Shown: positions 24,620-33,223 of the stretch, piece after piece
Position numbering within the stretch: position 1 is the stretch's first letter
How the letters are laid out: each line of letters opens with the position of its first letter
Source of the DNA: JADJSS01 sp964490845
GTDB lineage: Bacteria > Bacteroidota > Bacteroidia > Chitinophagales > JADIYW01
Reading direction: 5' to 3'
DNA length: 64,000 nt
Assembly: GCA_964490845.1 (NCBI GenBank)
Contig: CAZBED010000010.1
Location: forward strand, 32,379 to 96,378
Made by a program: the position numbers and the translations under genes
Notes under the pieces: generated by a model
What the model saw: the letters and a program-made list of their open reading frames with translations, nothing else
The model's database searches: none
Told to the model about the DNA's origin: nothing

Positions 24620-26680
24620 TTATTGTAAATATTCCGGAGGAACCTGCGCTCCCATTTGCTGTGCCTGCTTCGCATCGCGCAGCGCCGCATCCCTGTTGCC
24701 TAGGTTGCGGTTCGCGGTTGCCCTACCCAGGTAAAACAAGGGTTGCGTGTTCTTTAAGGAAATAGCTTTATCGAAAGCAATTAATGCTTCCTGATACCGG
24801 CCCAGCGCGATATTGCACAATCCTTCTTCGTGATAAACATCCGCATTATAAGGGTTTAAACGGAAATAGGAGATGTGTTGTTTCAAACACAATTCATATT
24901 GTCCGGTCATATAATAGATCAGTCCTCTGTTGAGGTAGCCATTTGCATTATCAGGATAAACTTCGAGTCCTCTGCTGAGGTAATACAGCGCTTTCTCCAG
25001 ATTGCCGGCCATCGCGTAAGCAACACCCAGGTTTACAATCATTTCACCGGTTACCTTCTTATCTGTCTGTCCTGCTATGGAATCATTTTTTATAGCCTTC
25101 AGGTAACTTTGCAATGCCAGTTGCAGCAGTTCATTGCGCTGATTGCTGAGTGCGGCATCCTGAGCGGGAGTGGCATTTACTTTGTCCAGGTACACTTTGG
25201 CTATTCCGTTGTAAACATATGCATCTGTCGGCTGCAGACGGATGGCTTCATTGAAATTGAGAACGGCTTTGTCAAAGTTTTTTTCATCATCGCGGTAGTA
25301 TACCGCTGCCTGTTTCCAGGCCAGCGGACTGTTCGGATAGATTTTCTTGACGTGTTCCCACAGCGTGCCGCCATTTTGCCAAACGCTGATTTGCCGGTAA
25401 CATAAGAAGGCTAAAAAAATACAATATACCACAACAGCACTTTGTATATATAGTTTAAAAGCCGGCCTTTGTAAAATGGTCCATTCGTATCCTTTAATGA
25501 AGATAAAAAATAAGCCGATGTAGGCGATATACGTAAACCTGTCGGCAAGGAAACCTTGCCCGGCGCCAACAATCTGAAGCAGAAACATCACATTAAAGGT
25601 AAAGAATGCCCACCCAAACATAAGATTGGTTTGCTTCTTTTTGAATGCCCATATCAGGAATCCGATTAAGGCTATCGGAACTATACCGAGACAAACATAC
25701 GCCATCACCGGCAGTTCGGGTGGATAGGGATAGAGCGGAGAAAGACGAAAAGGAATCAGCCATTTAATGAGGTATACGGCATAGGAATATGCGCCTACAG
25801 CCAGCCGGTCAATAAAGGTGTAATTGATGGTGGCATTTTCAAAGTTCAGTGATTTTTCACCTTTCAGAAAGTAAATATTTATTAAACCAAATACCAGCGA
25901 CAATATCCACCACGGCAGTTTTTCGACTATCAGGATTTTTACAGACAACCAACGGCGGTTTAAATAGAAATCCACGGCAACCATGGTAAGGGGCAGGGTA
26001 ACTGCCTGCACTTTTGAAAACAAGGAAATGACGGATAATATAATAGCGAGCAGATACCACTTTGTCTTTCCGGTGTCCGACTTTATACAGGCAATATAAG
26101 ATGATAATGCGCCTAAGAAAAACATACTGTACAGCACATCTTTGCGCTCTGTAATCCAGGCCACTGACTCTACCCGCATGGGGTGGATACCGAATAACAA
26201 GGCTGCAATAGCTGAAGGGATAAGACCAATTTCCAGCTGAAGGAAAATGATGAACACCAGCAATGTGCAGACCAGGTGCATCCAAAGATTATTCAAATGG
26301 AAGATAAATGGATTTAAGGTTGGGTTGGGTGCGAAGAAATGTTTTTCAAGGGCAAAAGTAAAAATAGGCAGCGGGTTATAGTTGCCAATGACATCGGAGG
26401 TGAAGATGGTTTTAACGGCTTTCCAGTCCCATTGATAGGCGAATACTTTTAGCGTTTCGTTTTCCAGTATGTTTTGCGGATCATCCCAGTTCACAAATTT
26501 CAGGGAAAGGGTGGGTAGAAAGAGAATAAGAGTAATAAGTAATACACAGGCCACAATCACCCAACGCGTATAGTTTGTTGATGTTGCTGGTTTGCCGGTT
26601 TTGGTTTTTGTGGCATTCGGTATTTCTTTCTTCGCCGGGGTTTTTGGATGCGGTTTTCCTTTTTGACTATTTTTTGCCAT
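24620..26680 (-). CDS. Multi-pass membrane GT-C-like protein with C-terminal TPR repeats
   Basis: A basic cytosolic tail of 35 residues (Lys/Thr/Pro rich) is followed by about ten transmembrane segments and then, from residue about 470, a TPR domain (phrases such as NFNEAIRLQPTDAYVYNGIAKVYL and ALYYLSRGLEVYPDNANGYLNRG). The first loop contains KFVNWDDPQNI, a WDD acidic motif of GT-C enzymes, and the second HPMRVESVAWITERKD, typical of the TMTC-like bacterial family. This suggests a lipid-linked sugar transferase to protein or glycan, but the donor and target are unknown. It is preceded by a small gene on the same strand and followed closely by the propeller glycosidase-like gene. Confidence 0.8.
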   Translation of the reverse strand: MAKNSQKGKPHPKTPAKKEIPNATKTKTGKPATSTNYTRWVIVACVLLITLILFLPTLSLKFVNWDDPQNILENETLKVFAYQWDWKAVKTIFTSDVIGNYNPLPIFTFALEKHFFAPNPTLNPFIFHLNNLWMHLVCTLLVFIIFLQLEIGLIPSAIAALLFGIHPMRVESVAWITERKDVLYSMFFLGALSSYIACIKSDTGKTKWYLLAIILSVISLFSKVQAVTLPLTMVAVDFYLNRRWLSVKILIVEKLPWWILSLVFGLINIYFLKGEKSLNFENATINYTFIDRLAVGAYSYAVYLIKWLIPFRLSPLYPYPPELPVMAYVCLGIVPIALIGFLIWAFKKKQTNLMFGWAFFTFNVMFLLQIVGAGQGFLADRFTYIAYIGLFFIFIKGYEWTILQRPAFKLYIQSAVVVYCIFLAFLCYRQISVWQNGGTLWEHVKKIYPNSPLAWKQAAVYYRDDEKNFDKAVLNFNEAIRLQPTDAYVYNGIAKVYLDKVNATPAQDAALSNQRNELLQLALQSYLKAIKNDSIAGQTDKKVTGEMIVNLGVAYAMAGNLEKALYYLSRGLEVYPDNANGYLNRGLIYYMTGQYELCLKQHISYFRLNPYNADVYHEEGLCNIALGRYQEALIAFDKAISLKNTQPLFYLGRATANRNLGNRDAALRDAKQAQQMGAQVPPEYLQ

Positions 26681-26710
26681 AGATGTTTCAGCGCTAATTT
26701 ATAAAATATA

Positions 26711-26908
26711 TTATCCGCCGCAGCCAATCAGGCGGTTGGGGTTTTTTCTGACCAATTCTTCCAGCTCCGGCATCAATGTTTCTTTCAAGGATTCAAATCC
26801 CTGCAAAGATGCTGTGTTGGTTTCAACACTTGTATCGGTGTTAACACGCTTCTTTTCATTTGCGGAAGATGGAATCTCCTTCGTGAAATGTTTTTGCTTC
26901 TTAGTCAT
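26711..26908 (-). CDS. Small hydrophilic protein with C-terminal GCGG
   Basis: A 65-residue product, not recognised. It is rich in Lys, Glu, Thr and Ser, has no signal peptide, and has an amphipathic helix near the end (FESLKETLMPELEELVRKNP) followed by the tail NRLIGCGG. The ATG is preceded by AT-rich sequence as usual here. It is 30 bases upstream of the TPR membrane protein gene on the same strand and divergent from the PhyH gene by 33 bases. The gene fills what would otherwise be a 260-base gap. The Gly-Cys-Gly-Gly end could be a processed or modified tail, but this is only a guess. A frame on the other strand (26736-26936) is thought to be a shadow. Confidence 0.5.
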   Translation of the reverse strand: MTKKQKHFTKEIPSSANEKKRVNTDTSVETNTASLQGFESLKETLMPELEELVRKNPNRLIGCGG

Positions 26909-26941
26909 ACTTAAAATTAATCATTTATCTTTATAAACAGA

Positions 26942-27970
26942 ATGAAAAAGTTTATTCAGCAGTACACCGGTTTCCTCCGAAATATACGATTCTTTCATTA
27001 TCTGTATAATTGGCTGCACCGAAAGGGGCTGAAGCACAATAAGCATTTATATCCATATTACGGGATTAAAAAATCAATTTACGCATCCCTTTCACATAAG
27101 GATTTTGCCGGGATGCGGGCGAAAGCTCCGTGGATGGATGGCATAGTAAGTAAATCGGATATTGAAAACCATCCGATGTTTCCGCACTTTCCGGAAGAGA
27201 TTTCCAAACAGGCGCTGGACTGGCCGGAGAATGGCTTCCTTGTCTGGAATAATTTTTTGAGCAGCGAAACAGTGGATGATATCAATGTGGATATAGACGA
27301 ATTGCTGAATAAGAATGCGGTGGATTTTAATTACACGGGAAGAAAAATTTTCAACGCATACAAACAATCCTACACCCTTCGAAAAGTAATTAAAGAGAAA
27401 CGGCTGCTGGAGTTGCTGTCCTTTCTGCTGGGCAAGAAAGTGTTGCCCTTTCAAACGATTAATTTTTTAAAAGGAAGTGAGCAGGCTCCGCATTCGGATT
27501 ATATTCACATGAGTACTTTTCCGCAGGGATACCTGATTGCAGCCTGGTTTGCATTAGAGGATATTTCGTTTGAACAAGGACCTTTGTCTTATTATGAACA
27601 GTCCCATCATTTACCGTATCTGACGAATGAAGACTATGATAACAAAAGCACTAAGTATTTGCTGGATGGAAATGCCAATAAAAAATATGAAGCAAAAGCT
27701 CGGGAGTTGGTAGATACGAATAATCTCCAAAAGAAGATCTTTACTGCCAAAAAGGGCGATGTCTTTATCTGGCATGGAAATCTGATTCATGCCGGAGAGC
27801 CTGTGCTGAATCCGGCATTAACGCGAAAGAGTGTGGTGGCTCATTATTTTGCGGAAGGTGTAATTTGTTATCATGAAATCAGCGAAAGGCCTGCCATCTT
27901 TGATACAGAACTGGTGGGCGAAGTAAAAGAGGACTTTTACAAAGGGCAGACACATTTTTTTGAGGTGTAA
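26942..27970 (+). CDS. Phytanoyl-CoA dioxygenase (PhyH) family protein
   Basis: Fe(II)/2-oxoglutarate-dependent oxygenase. The metal triad is visible as the HxD pair in APHSDYIHMST (residues about 184-194) and the distal His in FIWHGNLIHAGEPV; the Arg after it (LTRKSVVAHYF) would bind 2-oxoglutarate. The segment NGFLVWNNFLSSETVDDINVD is the usual entry strand. The first 60 residues are basic and aromatic and not part of the core. Members hydroxylate lipids, amino acids or natural products; the substrate here is open. It is a single gene, divergent from the small GCGG gene and convergent with a hypothetical membrane protein. Confidence 0.85.
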   Translation: MKKFIQQYTGFLRNIRFFHYLYNWLHRKGLKHNKHLYPYYGIKKSIYASLSHKDFAGMRAKAPWMDGIVSKSDIENHPMFPHFPEEISKQALDWPENGFLVWNNFLSSETVDDINVDIDELLNKNAVDFNYTGRKIFNAYKQSYTLRKVIKEKRLLELLSFLLGKKVLPFQTINFLKGSEQAPHSDYIHMSTFPQGYLIAAWFALEDISFEQGPLSYYEQSHHLPYLTNEDYDNKSTKYLLDGNANKKYEAKARELVDTNNLQKKIFTAKKGDVFIWHGNLIHAGEPVLNPALTRKSVVAHYFAEGVICYHEISERPAIFDTELVGEVKEDFYKGQTHFFEV

Positions 27971-27978
27971 TGCTTGTG

Positions 27979-28698
27979 CTAACCTTTTCGTATAAATACC
28001 CTGTAGGCCATATACAGGAAGCCCGGAATAATCACCACCGCCAATCTGAAATAAGAAGTTGAGCCCATATATGGCAGTCCGAATGCAATGACCGTCAAAA
28101 TGAAAATGCCGAGTAATATAGTGAACAGCTTACCCCATATAGTCTCATAGATGGTTTTTTCACGCACTATAGCAGTGACGGAAACCGGAGTCTTATGGCT
28201 TGCTTCAGAAGGTTGTATTGCCTGATTATAGTTTTCTGCCTGTGCTAAGAAATTGGAAAGGAATAGTCTGAATTCCGCTTTCTTTGCGCCATACATATCA
28301 TTCAATACCCATTCATCTCCGTTCTTAAATTTTATTTCCAGATACTCGTACTCTCCTCTGTACCGCCCACGGTCGGTGCCATTTTTATATCCTTTCACAT
28401 CACCCCAGTCGTAATGACTGAATGCTTTCTTTCGCAACAGGAATCCGGGGTTTTCCAGCGTTCGCTGCAGGTATGATGATGTCAGGCTGAAGGTGGCAAT
28501 ACAGGACAAAACGGATACAACATAAAACATAAATCCAAGGATGCCCGACACAAGCAGCCATACCGGGAGGTGTGCAAAGATTCCGATAAATAAAATCCAC
28601 AAAGAAATAGTCATGGTAACCCCTATCGAAAACCAGTTGCCAAGGGGTAATACTTTACAGGAATATTGGACAGGAATTGCAGAAGATGATTTCACCAT
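27979..28698 (-). CDS. Hypothetical membrane protein
   Basis: Not recognised. A protein of 239 residues with a pair of hydrophobic helices near the N-terminus (about 27-70), a soluble beta-rich middle with ENPGFLLRKKAFSHYDWGDVKGY and YEYLEIKFKNGDEWVLND, and two more helices near the C-terminus (about 185-235). The middle resembles PH-like domains found between membrane hairpins in small bacterial membrane proteins. Its ATG overlaps the upstream hypothetical gene by 7 bases, so the two are translationally coupled and may form a pair. It converges on the PhyH gene with 8 bases between the stops. Confidence 0.6.
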   Translation of the reverse strand: MVKSSSAIPVQYSCKVLPLGNWFSIGVTMTISLWILFIGIFAHLPVWLLVSGILGFMFYVVSVLSCIATFSLTSSYLQRTLENPGFLLRKKAFSHYDWGDVKGYKNGTDRGRYRGEYEYLEIKFKNGDEWVLNDMYGAKKAEFRLFLSNFLAQAENYNQAIQPSEASHKTPVSVTAIVREKTIYETIWGKLFTILLGIFILTVIAFGLPYMGSTSYFRLAVVIIPGFLYMAYRVFIRKG

Positions 28699-29021
28699 AA
28701 TTCGTCGTCGCTAACGTCTGCGGGTTTTTGTGATTTAAATAGTTTACGGGTTTCTATCTTTTGTTTTTGCCGATCAATAATCAGATCGGCGATTATCTCT
28801 GCGGCATTCTCACCCTGATGCGCTTTCATCGGTTTGCGGACTTTATCTTCATGCACATCAATTCTGTACAGCAGATACAGCAGGTGTTCAAAATCGTTAT
28901 TAATCCAGTCATTGATTCGCTGAATAATATGCTTCCTGAATTCGCTGAATGAATTAAACGAGATAGTGTTTTCTTCCAGCAGTTGCAGGGTGTACTCCTG
29001 AATCGTTTGTTCGTTTTCCAT
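28692..29021 (-). CDS. Hypothetical helical protein
   Basis: Not recognised. A 109-residue, mainly helical, charged protein (MENEQTIQEYTLQLLEEN at the start, HLLYLLYRIDVHEDKVRKPMK in the middle, ending in DVSDDELW). No signal or membrane segment. An earlier ATG at 29069 would add 16 residues of poor quality; the ATG at 29021 begins the natural first helix. It overlaps the following membrane protein gene by 7 bases. The phrase LYRIDVHEDKV is of a kind seen repeatedly in uncharacterised Bacteroidota proteins, so it is likely conserved. Confidence 0.6.
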   Translation of the reverse strand: MENEQTIQEYTLQLLEENTISFNSFSEFRKHIIQRINDWINNDFEHLLYLLYRIDVHEDKVRKPMKAHQGENAAEIIADLIIDRQKQKIETRKLFKSQKPADVSDDELW

Positions 29022-29076
29022 GGTTTTGTATTTAAGAATACGATGTGTTCTAAAGACGATGGTTGACAATAACAGA

Positions 29077-29835
29077 TTACAAATTTATTTTCTCTATACC
29101 CATCCCGAATAATGCGAAATCAAAACGGACTGGATCATTTTTATCAATCTTCTTTAAGTTAGCAGTTAATTCGCAAACTGTCAACCAGTCACGCTGTTTT
29201 CTTTCTATTAAGTTTAACTGTCTCGCATAATTTTCGACATGTACATCTATCGGCATTAATAAAAACTCGGGTTTTATTTTTTTCCAAATACCAAAATCTA
29301 CACCGTTTTTATCTTTCCGCGCCATCCATCTCAGGTACATATTCAATCGTTTGCAGGTAGATTTTCTTTCGGGTGTGGCGATATGTTTTCTGGTTCGTTC
29401 GGGATAATGAGCCAGTGAAAAAAACTGACGATGAAACTGTGTCAGACCTTGTTCCGTGCTGTGCGCCAGAAATAAGGTCTCCAAGGTGTCTTGTTTGGAA
29501 TAATGTTGTTTCAGGAATTCAATGAAATACAACACGTCGGTAGCATTGAATGTACGGTGAACAAAATGGGTAAATGGTTTTAAGTCTTGTGCAGAGTGGT
29601 GCAATACAAAATCATGCGGATGATTGTCCATCAGAGCCATCAGTTTATTACAACTGTTGATAATAGATGTTCGGTTGCCCCATGCGAGTGTGGCAGCAAA
29701 CAGTCCTGCAATTTCAATATCCTGTTTTTTGCTGAAACTATGCGGAATGGAAATCGGGTCATTGGCGATAAAATCCGGGCGGTTATATTTCGCGTGATAA
29801 AACTCGAGGATGTCTACTGTTTTTTGTGTTACCAT
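29077..29835 (-). CDS. TIGR02757/DUF2400 family protein
   Basis: Conserved Bacteroidota/proteobacterial protein of unknown function. Family features are the opening ILEFYHAKYNRPDFIANDPISIPHSF, AGLFAATLAWGNRTSII, then KRLNMYLRWMARKD and the C-terminal MPIDVHVENYARQLNL, similar in form to helix-hairpin-helix DNA glycosylase-type folds. The ATG at 29835 was chosen because an upstream ATG at 29928 would run 83 bases into the PrsW gene and adds non-family sequence; the chosen start leaves a 10-base gap. It is likely co-transcribed with prsW. Confidence 0.82.
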   Translation of the reverse strand: MVTQKTVDILEFYHAKYNRPDFIANDPISIPHSFSKKQDIEIAGLFAATLAWGNRTSIINSCNKLMALMDNHPHDFVLHHSAQDLKPFTHFVHRTFNATDVLYFIEFLKQHYSKQDTLETLFLAHSTEQGLTQFHRQFFSLAHYPERTRKHIATPERKSTCKRLNMYLRWMARKDKNGVDFGIWKKIKPEFLLMPIDVHVENYARQLNLIERKQRDWLTVCELTANLKKIDKNDPVRFDFALFGMGIEKINL

Positions 29836-29845
29836 ATCTCGGCTA

Positions 29846-30523
29846 TTAGGTACTGAGCGGGGGCTGTCCGCCGCGGGGTTCCCGTAGAATAGACAATACA
29901 TATCGAACAGAAAACGAAAGGCCGACAAACGCCAGGATGGACAATAATGGAATGCTTTGCTGTATTAGCAGGAAGTCGTAAGCGCCATGCAGTAATATGG
30001 GATAAATCAGTCCTTTGCGCATCAGCTCATTAGTGTGGGTGGTGTCAAACTTTGCCAGCCCGACATGATAGCCCATCGTTACGGCAAATACAGCATGAGC
30101 GGGTATGGCCGTCACCATCCTGAAAAGGGCTACGCCAAGGCCGTGCTGTGCAACATACAATACGTTTTCAAAAGAAGCGAATCCCATCCCTATCATCACG
30201 GCATATACAATCCCGTCCATAGGTTCATTGAACTCTTTTCGTTTAAACAGGATGTATCTCAAAAAAAAGAACTTGGCAAATTCTTCGCTCAGGGCAACTA
30301 CCCAGAATGCATACAGCGCAGAATTGATGAGGTTGCCGTTATTGACAACAAAACTCGCTCCCATCAGGCTGGAAATGCTGGCGGGAAACACGCTGAATAT
30401 TCCAAAGCAGAATGCTGCTATCATCAGCCACACAGGTTCTTTCTCAAACCGGTCTTTGTGGATGATGTATCCGCAAATGGCTAATGAAGGTGCGATGGCC
30501 AGTATGAGTAATGTCCAGGTCAT
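29846..30523 (-). CDS. PrsW family intramembrane metalloprotease
   Basis: Multi-pass membrane protein of the PrsW/CAAX-protease superfamily. The conserved acidic and His motifs are all in place: ALSEEFAKFF (E80, E81), GFASFENVLYV (E119), IPAHAVFAVTMGY (H143) and LLHGAYDFLL (H179). In Bacillus, PrsW starts cleavage of an anti-sigma factor; here the partner is unknown and no sigma/anti-sigma pair lies nearby. About seven membrane helices are predicted by eye. It is 10 bases upstream of the TIGR02757 gene. Confidence 0.87.
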   Translation of the reverse strand: MTWTLLILAIAPSLAICGYIIHKDRFEKEPVWLMIAAFCFGIFSVFPASISSLMGASFVVNNGNLINSALYAFWVVALSEEFAKFFFLRYILFKRKEFNEPMDGIVYAVMIGMGFASFENVLYVAQHGLGVALFRMVTAIPAHAVFAVTMGYHVGLAKFDTTHTNELMRKGLIYPILLHGAYDFLLIQQSIPLLSILAFVGLSFSVRYVLSILREPRGGQPPLST

Positions 30524-30602
30524 TTCAGTTTGTTTTCTTTATTTCAGGTATTAACCCGGTTATACAGGATAACGTACTATACTGCAAATCTGTATGGCTG
30601 TT

Positions 30603-31742
30603 TTATCCCAATGCTATTCTCAAATCTGCTATTAAGTCATCGACATCTTCAATTCCTACACTTAAACGGATTAAAGAATCTACAACTCCTGTTTTTTGCC
30701 GTTCTTCCAAGGGTATGCTACCGTGTGTCATGGTCGCCGGATGTCCAATCAGGCTTTCCACACCACCCAATGATTCTGCCAGCGAAAATAATTTTGTTGC
30801 AGATAATAATTTATTGGCTGCTTCTAAGCTGTCATCTTTTAATGAAAAAGAAACCATCGCTCCAAACATTTTCATTTGCCTTTTAGCAATGTCATGTCCT
30901 TTGTGTTCAACAAATCCGGGGTAATTTACTTTTTCCACTTTCGGGTGTGTTTTTAAAAATTCAGCTATTTTTCCCGCATTCTCACAGGCGCGCTCCACCC
31001 GGATATGCAGCGTCTTGATACCTCGCAAAATAAGAAAGCAATCCTGTGGTCCGGGAACGGCACCACACGCATTTTGAAGAAAATATAGCTGGTCTGCGAG
31101 TGCTTTGTCTTTTACGACAATTGCGCCGTGTATCACATCGCTATGTCCGCCTAAGTATTTGGTGGCGGAATGGATGGCGATATCAGCGCCCAGATCTAAA
31201 GGAGTTTGAAGATACGGAGAGGCAAAAGTATTGTCCACACAAACGAGTAAATTATGTTTTTTTGCCAGCGCACAAACCGCCGCAATGTCTACTATATTCA
31301 ACATCGGATTGGTGGGTGTTTCAATCCAGATTAGCTTTGTGCGGGACGTTATGGCGTTTTCAATATTGGCAATATCTGTCATGTCCACAAACGTGAAGTC
31401 CATTCCGAATCGTCCGAATACTTTGGTGAAGATACGGTAGGTGCCGCCGTATAAGTCATTACAGGAAATGATATGGTCGCCGCTGCTGAATAGCTTGGCT
31501 ATAGCATCCGTAGCCGCCAGGCCGCTGGCAAAACAGATTCCGTAATTGCCGTTTTCCAGTGCCGCCAGTTGGTTTTGCAAAACATTGCGCGTTGGATTTT
31601 GTGTGCGGGCATATTCATACCCTTTGTGTTCACCGGGCGCATCCTGCACATACGTGGAGGTTTGAAAGATCGGCGTCATGATGGCCCCTGAGGTGGCATC
31701 CGGCTCTATGCCTGCATGAATGACTTTTGTTGCGAATTTCAT
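30603..31742 (-). CDS. Trans-sulfuration PLP enzyme (cystathionine gamma-synthase/lyase type)
   Basis: Cys/Met-metabolism PLP-dependent enzyme of fold type I. PLP motifs: YARTQNPTRNVLQNQLAALE, SGLAATDAI, IETPTNPMLNIVDI, VCVDNTFASPYLQTPLDLG and the Schiff-base Lys195 in IHSATKYLGGHSDVI. The C-terminal LAESLGGVESLIGHPATMTHGSIP is typical. Gamma-synthase and gamma-lyase cannot be told apart safely from this. An upstream ATG at 31805 would add 21 residues, but that segment is made by a repeat element (CEIPAFARL) and the consensus promoter lies inside it, so ATG 31742 was chosen. It is transcribed alone. Confidence 0.9.
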   Translation of the reverse strand: MKFATKVIHAGIEPDATSGAIMTPIFQTSTYVQDAPGEHKGYEYARTQNPTRNVLQNQLAALENGNYGICFASGLAATDAIAKLFSSGDHIISCNDLYGGTYRIFTKVFGRFGMDFTFVDMTDIANIENAITSRTKLIWIETPTNPMLNIVDIAAVCALAKKHNLLVCVDNTFASPYLQTPLDLGADIAIHSATKYLGGHSDVIHGAIVVKDKALADQLYFLQNACGAVPGPQDCFLILRGIKTLHIRVERACENAGKIAEFLKTHPKVEKVNYPGFVEHKGHDIAKRQMKMFGAMVSFSLKDDSLEAANKLLSATKLFSLAESLGGVESLIGHPATMTHGSIPLEERQKTGVVDSLIRLSVGIEDVDDLIADLRIALG

Positions 31743-31758
31743 TGTATAGTATTTTATT

Positions 31759-31803
31759 GTCAATCTCGCGAAAGCGGGAATCTCACAAAGATACGGGAGA
31801 TTC
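31759..31803. repeat. REP-like palindromic element
   Basis: GTCAATCTCGCGAAAGCGGGAATCTC followed by a second dyad GAATCTC-N12-GAGATTC, given here as its parts. The unit CGCGAAAGCGGGAATC with translation IPAFAR is the familiar form of dispersed palindromes found in many bacterial genomes. It overlaps the promoter of the PLP-enzyme gene. Confidence 0.55.
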
Positions 31804-31814
31804 ACTTTTTCAAA
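31786..31814 (-). promoter_or_regulatory. Promoter of the PLP-enzyme gene
   Basis: On the minus strand, TTTG (31811-31814), a 17-base spacer and TATCTTTG (31786-31793), an exact -7 element. The ATG is 44 bases downstream. The -7 box sits inside the repeat element. Confidence 0.5.
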
Positions 31815-31841
31815 GGAATGACGTGATTAAAGTTATTAAAT

Positions 31842-31870
31842 AAAAAAACCGCTTGAGAAACACAAGCGGT
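31842..31870 (-). terminator. Terminator of the DUF1015 operon
   Basis: On the minus strand: ACCGCTTG, 7-base loop, CAAGCGGT, followed by seven T. It is 100 bases past the DUF1015 stop. A shorter, decayed look-alike with the same CCGCTT and T-run lies at 31895-31915 (stem CACTT/AAGCG), so there seem to be two tandem terminators. Confidence 0.75.
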
Positions 31871-31894
31871 ATAAATCATATTATGTATTAATAC

Positions 31895-31915
31895 AAAAAA
31901 CCGCTTCAGCAAGTG
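31895..31915 (-). terminator. Second, weaker tandem terminator
   Basis: On the minus strand CACTT, loop GCTG, AAGCG, then GTTTTTTG. Five pairs including one G-U. It repeats the CCGCTT core of the stronger hairpin 45 bases further on. Confidence 0.4.
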
Positions 31916-31969
31916 CAGCAACAGTATCTTGTATTTTTTTCCCGGTTCATGAAATAAAGATAAGAAAAA

Positions 31970-33223
31970 TTATTTATTCAGCAAATTAATCACCAGTCCG
32001 GATTTCAGCTTGGGTTCAAACCAGGTGGATTTTGGTGGCATAATGTTGCCGGTATCTGCAATGGTGATGAGCTGGTCTAAGGAAACGGGATAAAATGCAA
32101 ACGCTATTTTCATTTCGCCGCTATCCACGCGTTTCTGCAATTCAACCAGGCCTCGGATGCCGCCCACAAAATCAATCCGTTTGTCGGTTCGCTGGTCTTT
32201 GATGCCCAAAATGGGGTCTAAGAGATTGTTGCTTAGAATAGTGACATCCAATACACCTATCGGGTCATTTTCATCATAGGTGTTACTCTTCGCGGTCAGC
32301 TTATACCAGCAGCCGTTTACATACATCGAAAAATCATGCAGCTGAGCAGGTTTATAGGGAGTGGCGCCGATTCTTTCTATGTCAAATTTTCCACGGATAT
32401 GATTCAGCAGTTCCTCTTCAGAAAGTCCGTTTAAATCTTTTATCAGGCGGTTGTAATCCTGAATCTGCAGTTGATTCGACGGAAAAAGACACGACAGGAA
32501 ATAATTGTAAGGCTCGTTTCCGGTGTAATCCGGATGCTCTTCTCTTAATTGTTGTCCTACTTTTGCGGACGCCGCCGACCGGTGATGTCCGTCGGCAATA
32601 TAACTGGCGGGTACTTTTTCGTGAAATAAGTCCACCAATTTATTAATTATAGATTCGTTTTCGATTTTCCACAGTTGATGACGAACATTTTGAGAATCAG
32701 TAAAATCATTTTCAGAAGCATGATGTTCACAGTAATGCTCGATAATGGCATCAATTTCCTGAACGCTTTTATAGGTCAGAAAAACCATACCGGGTTGTGC
32801 CATTTTGGTTTTCATGTGCCGGATGCGGTCATTTTCTTTCGCTACCAGTGTGAGTTCGTGTTTCTTTATTCTGTTGGAAAAATAATCGTCTATAGAACTG
32901 CCTGCCACTAATCCGGTTTGTGTTCTGCCATCCATCGTTTGCGCATAGATGTACAGACAGGGTTTTTCATCCCGAACTAAGATACCTTCTTTAATAAACC
33001 GCTCAAAGATATCTTTCCCTTTTTCGTAAACGGCATCCGCGTATTGGTCTATGGGTTCATCAAAATTGATTTCCGGTTTTGATATATGCAGAAAAGAATA
33101 GGGATTGTCTTTGGCTTCTTCTTTGGCTTCAGCAGAGTTTAAAACATCGTAGGGTTTGGCGGCTACCTTATCAGTAATATCTTTTCGCGGACGTAGTCCT
33201 TTAAAAGGTCGGATGGTTATCAT
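31970..33223 (-). CDS. DUF1015 family protein
   Basis: Conserved protein of 417 residues. It opens IRPFKGLRPRKDITDKVAAKPYDVL and has the family hallmark IADGHHRSAASAKVG near residue 212, plus NYFLSCLFPSNQLQI and DFVGGIRGLVEL. The DGHHR core resembles the active-site motif of ParB/sulfiredoxin-fold serine kinases, and in Bacteroides the family lies next to serine biosynthesis genes; a role in serine metabolism is therefore possible but not shown. Here the gene follows the S41 protease with a 4-base ATGA overlap, so they are translationally coupled, which does not support a pure metabolic role. Confidence 0.85.
   Translation of the reverse strand: MITIRPFKGLRPRKDITDKVAAKPYDVLNSAEAKEEAKDNPYSFLHISKPEINFDEPIDQYADAVYEKGKDIFERFIKEGILVRDEKPCLYIYAQTMDGRTQTGLVAGSSIDDYFSNRIKKHELTLVAKENDRIRHMKTKMAQPGMVFLTYKSVQEIDAIIEHYCEHHASENDFTDSQNVRHQLWKIENESIINKLVDLFHEKVPASYIADGHHRSAASAKVGQQLREEHPDYTGNEPYNYFLSCLFPSNQLQIQDYNRLIKDLNGLSEEELLNHIRGKFDIERIGATPYKPAQLHDFSMYVNGCWYKLTAKSNTYDENDPIGVLDVTILSNNLLDPILGIKDQRTDKRIDFVGGIRGLVELQKRVDSGEMKIAFAFYPVSLDQLITIADTGNIMPPKSTWFEPKLKSGLVINLLNK

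Noticed and set aside
24875..25405. Plus-strand 176-codon frame inside the TPR membrane protein gene
   Set aside because: Antisense to a well-supported gene with TPR motifs and no start context.
26736..26936. Plus-strand frame opposite the GCGG small protein
   Set aside because: Composition looks like a complement shadow, and it ends close to the PhyH start without its own spacing; the minus frame has better features.
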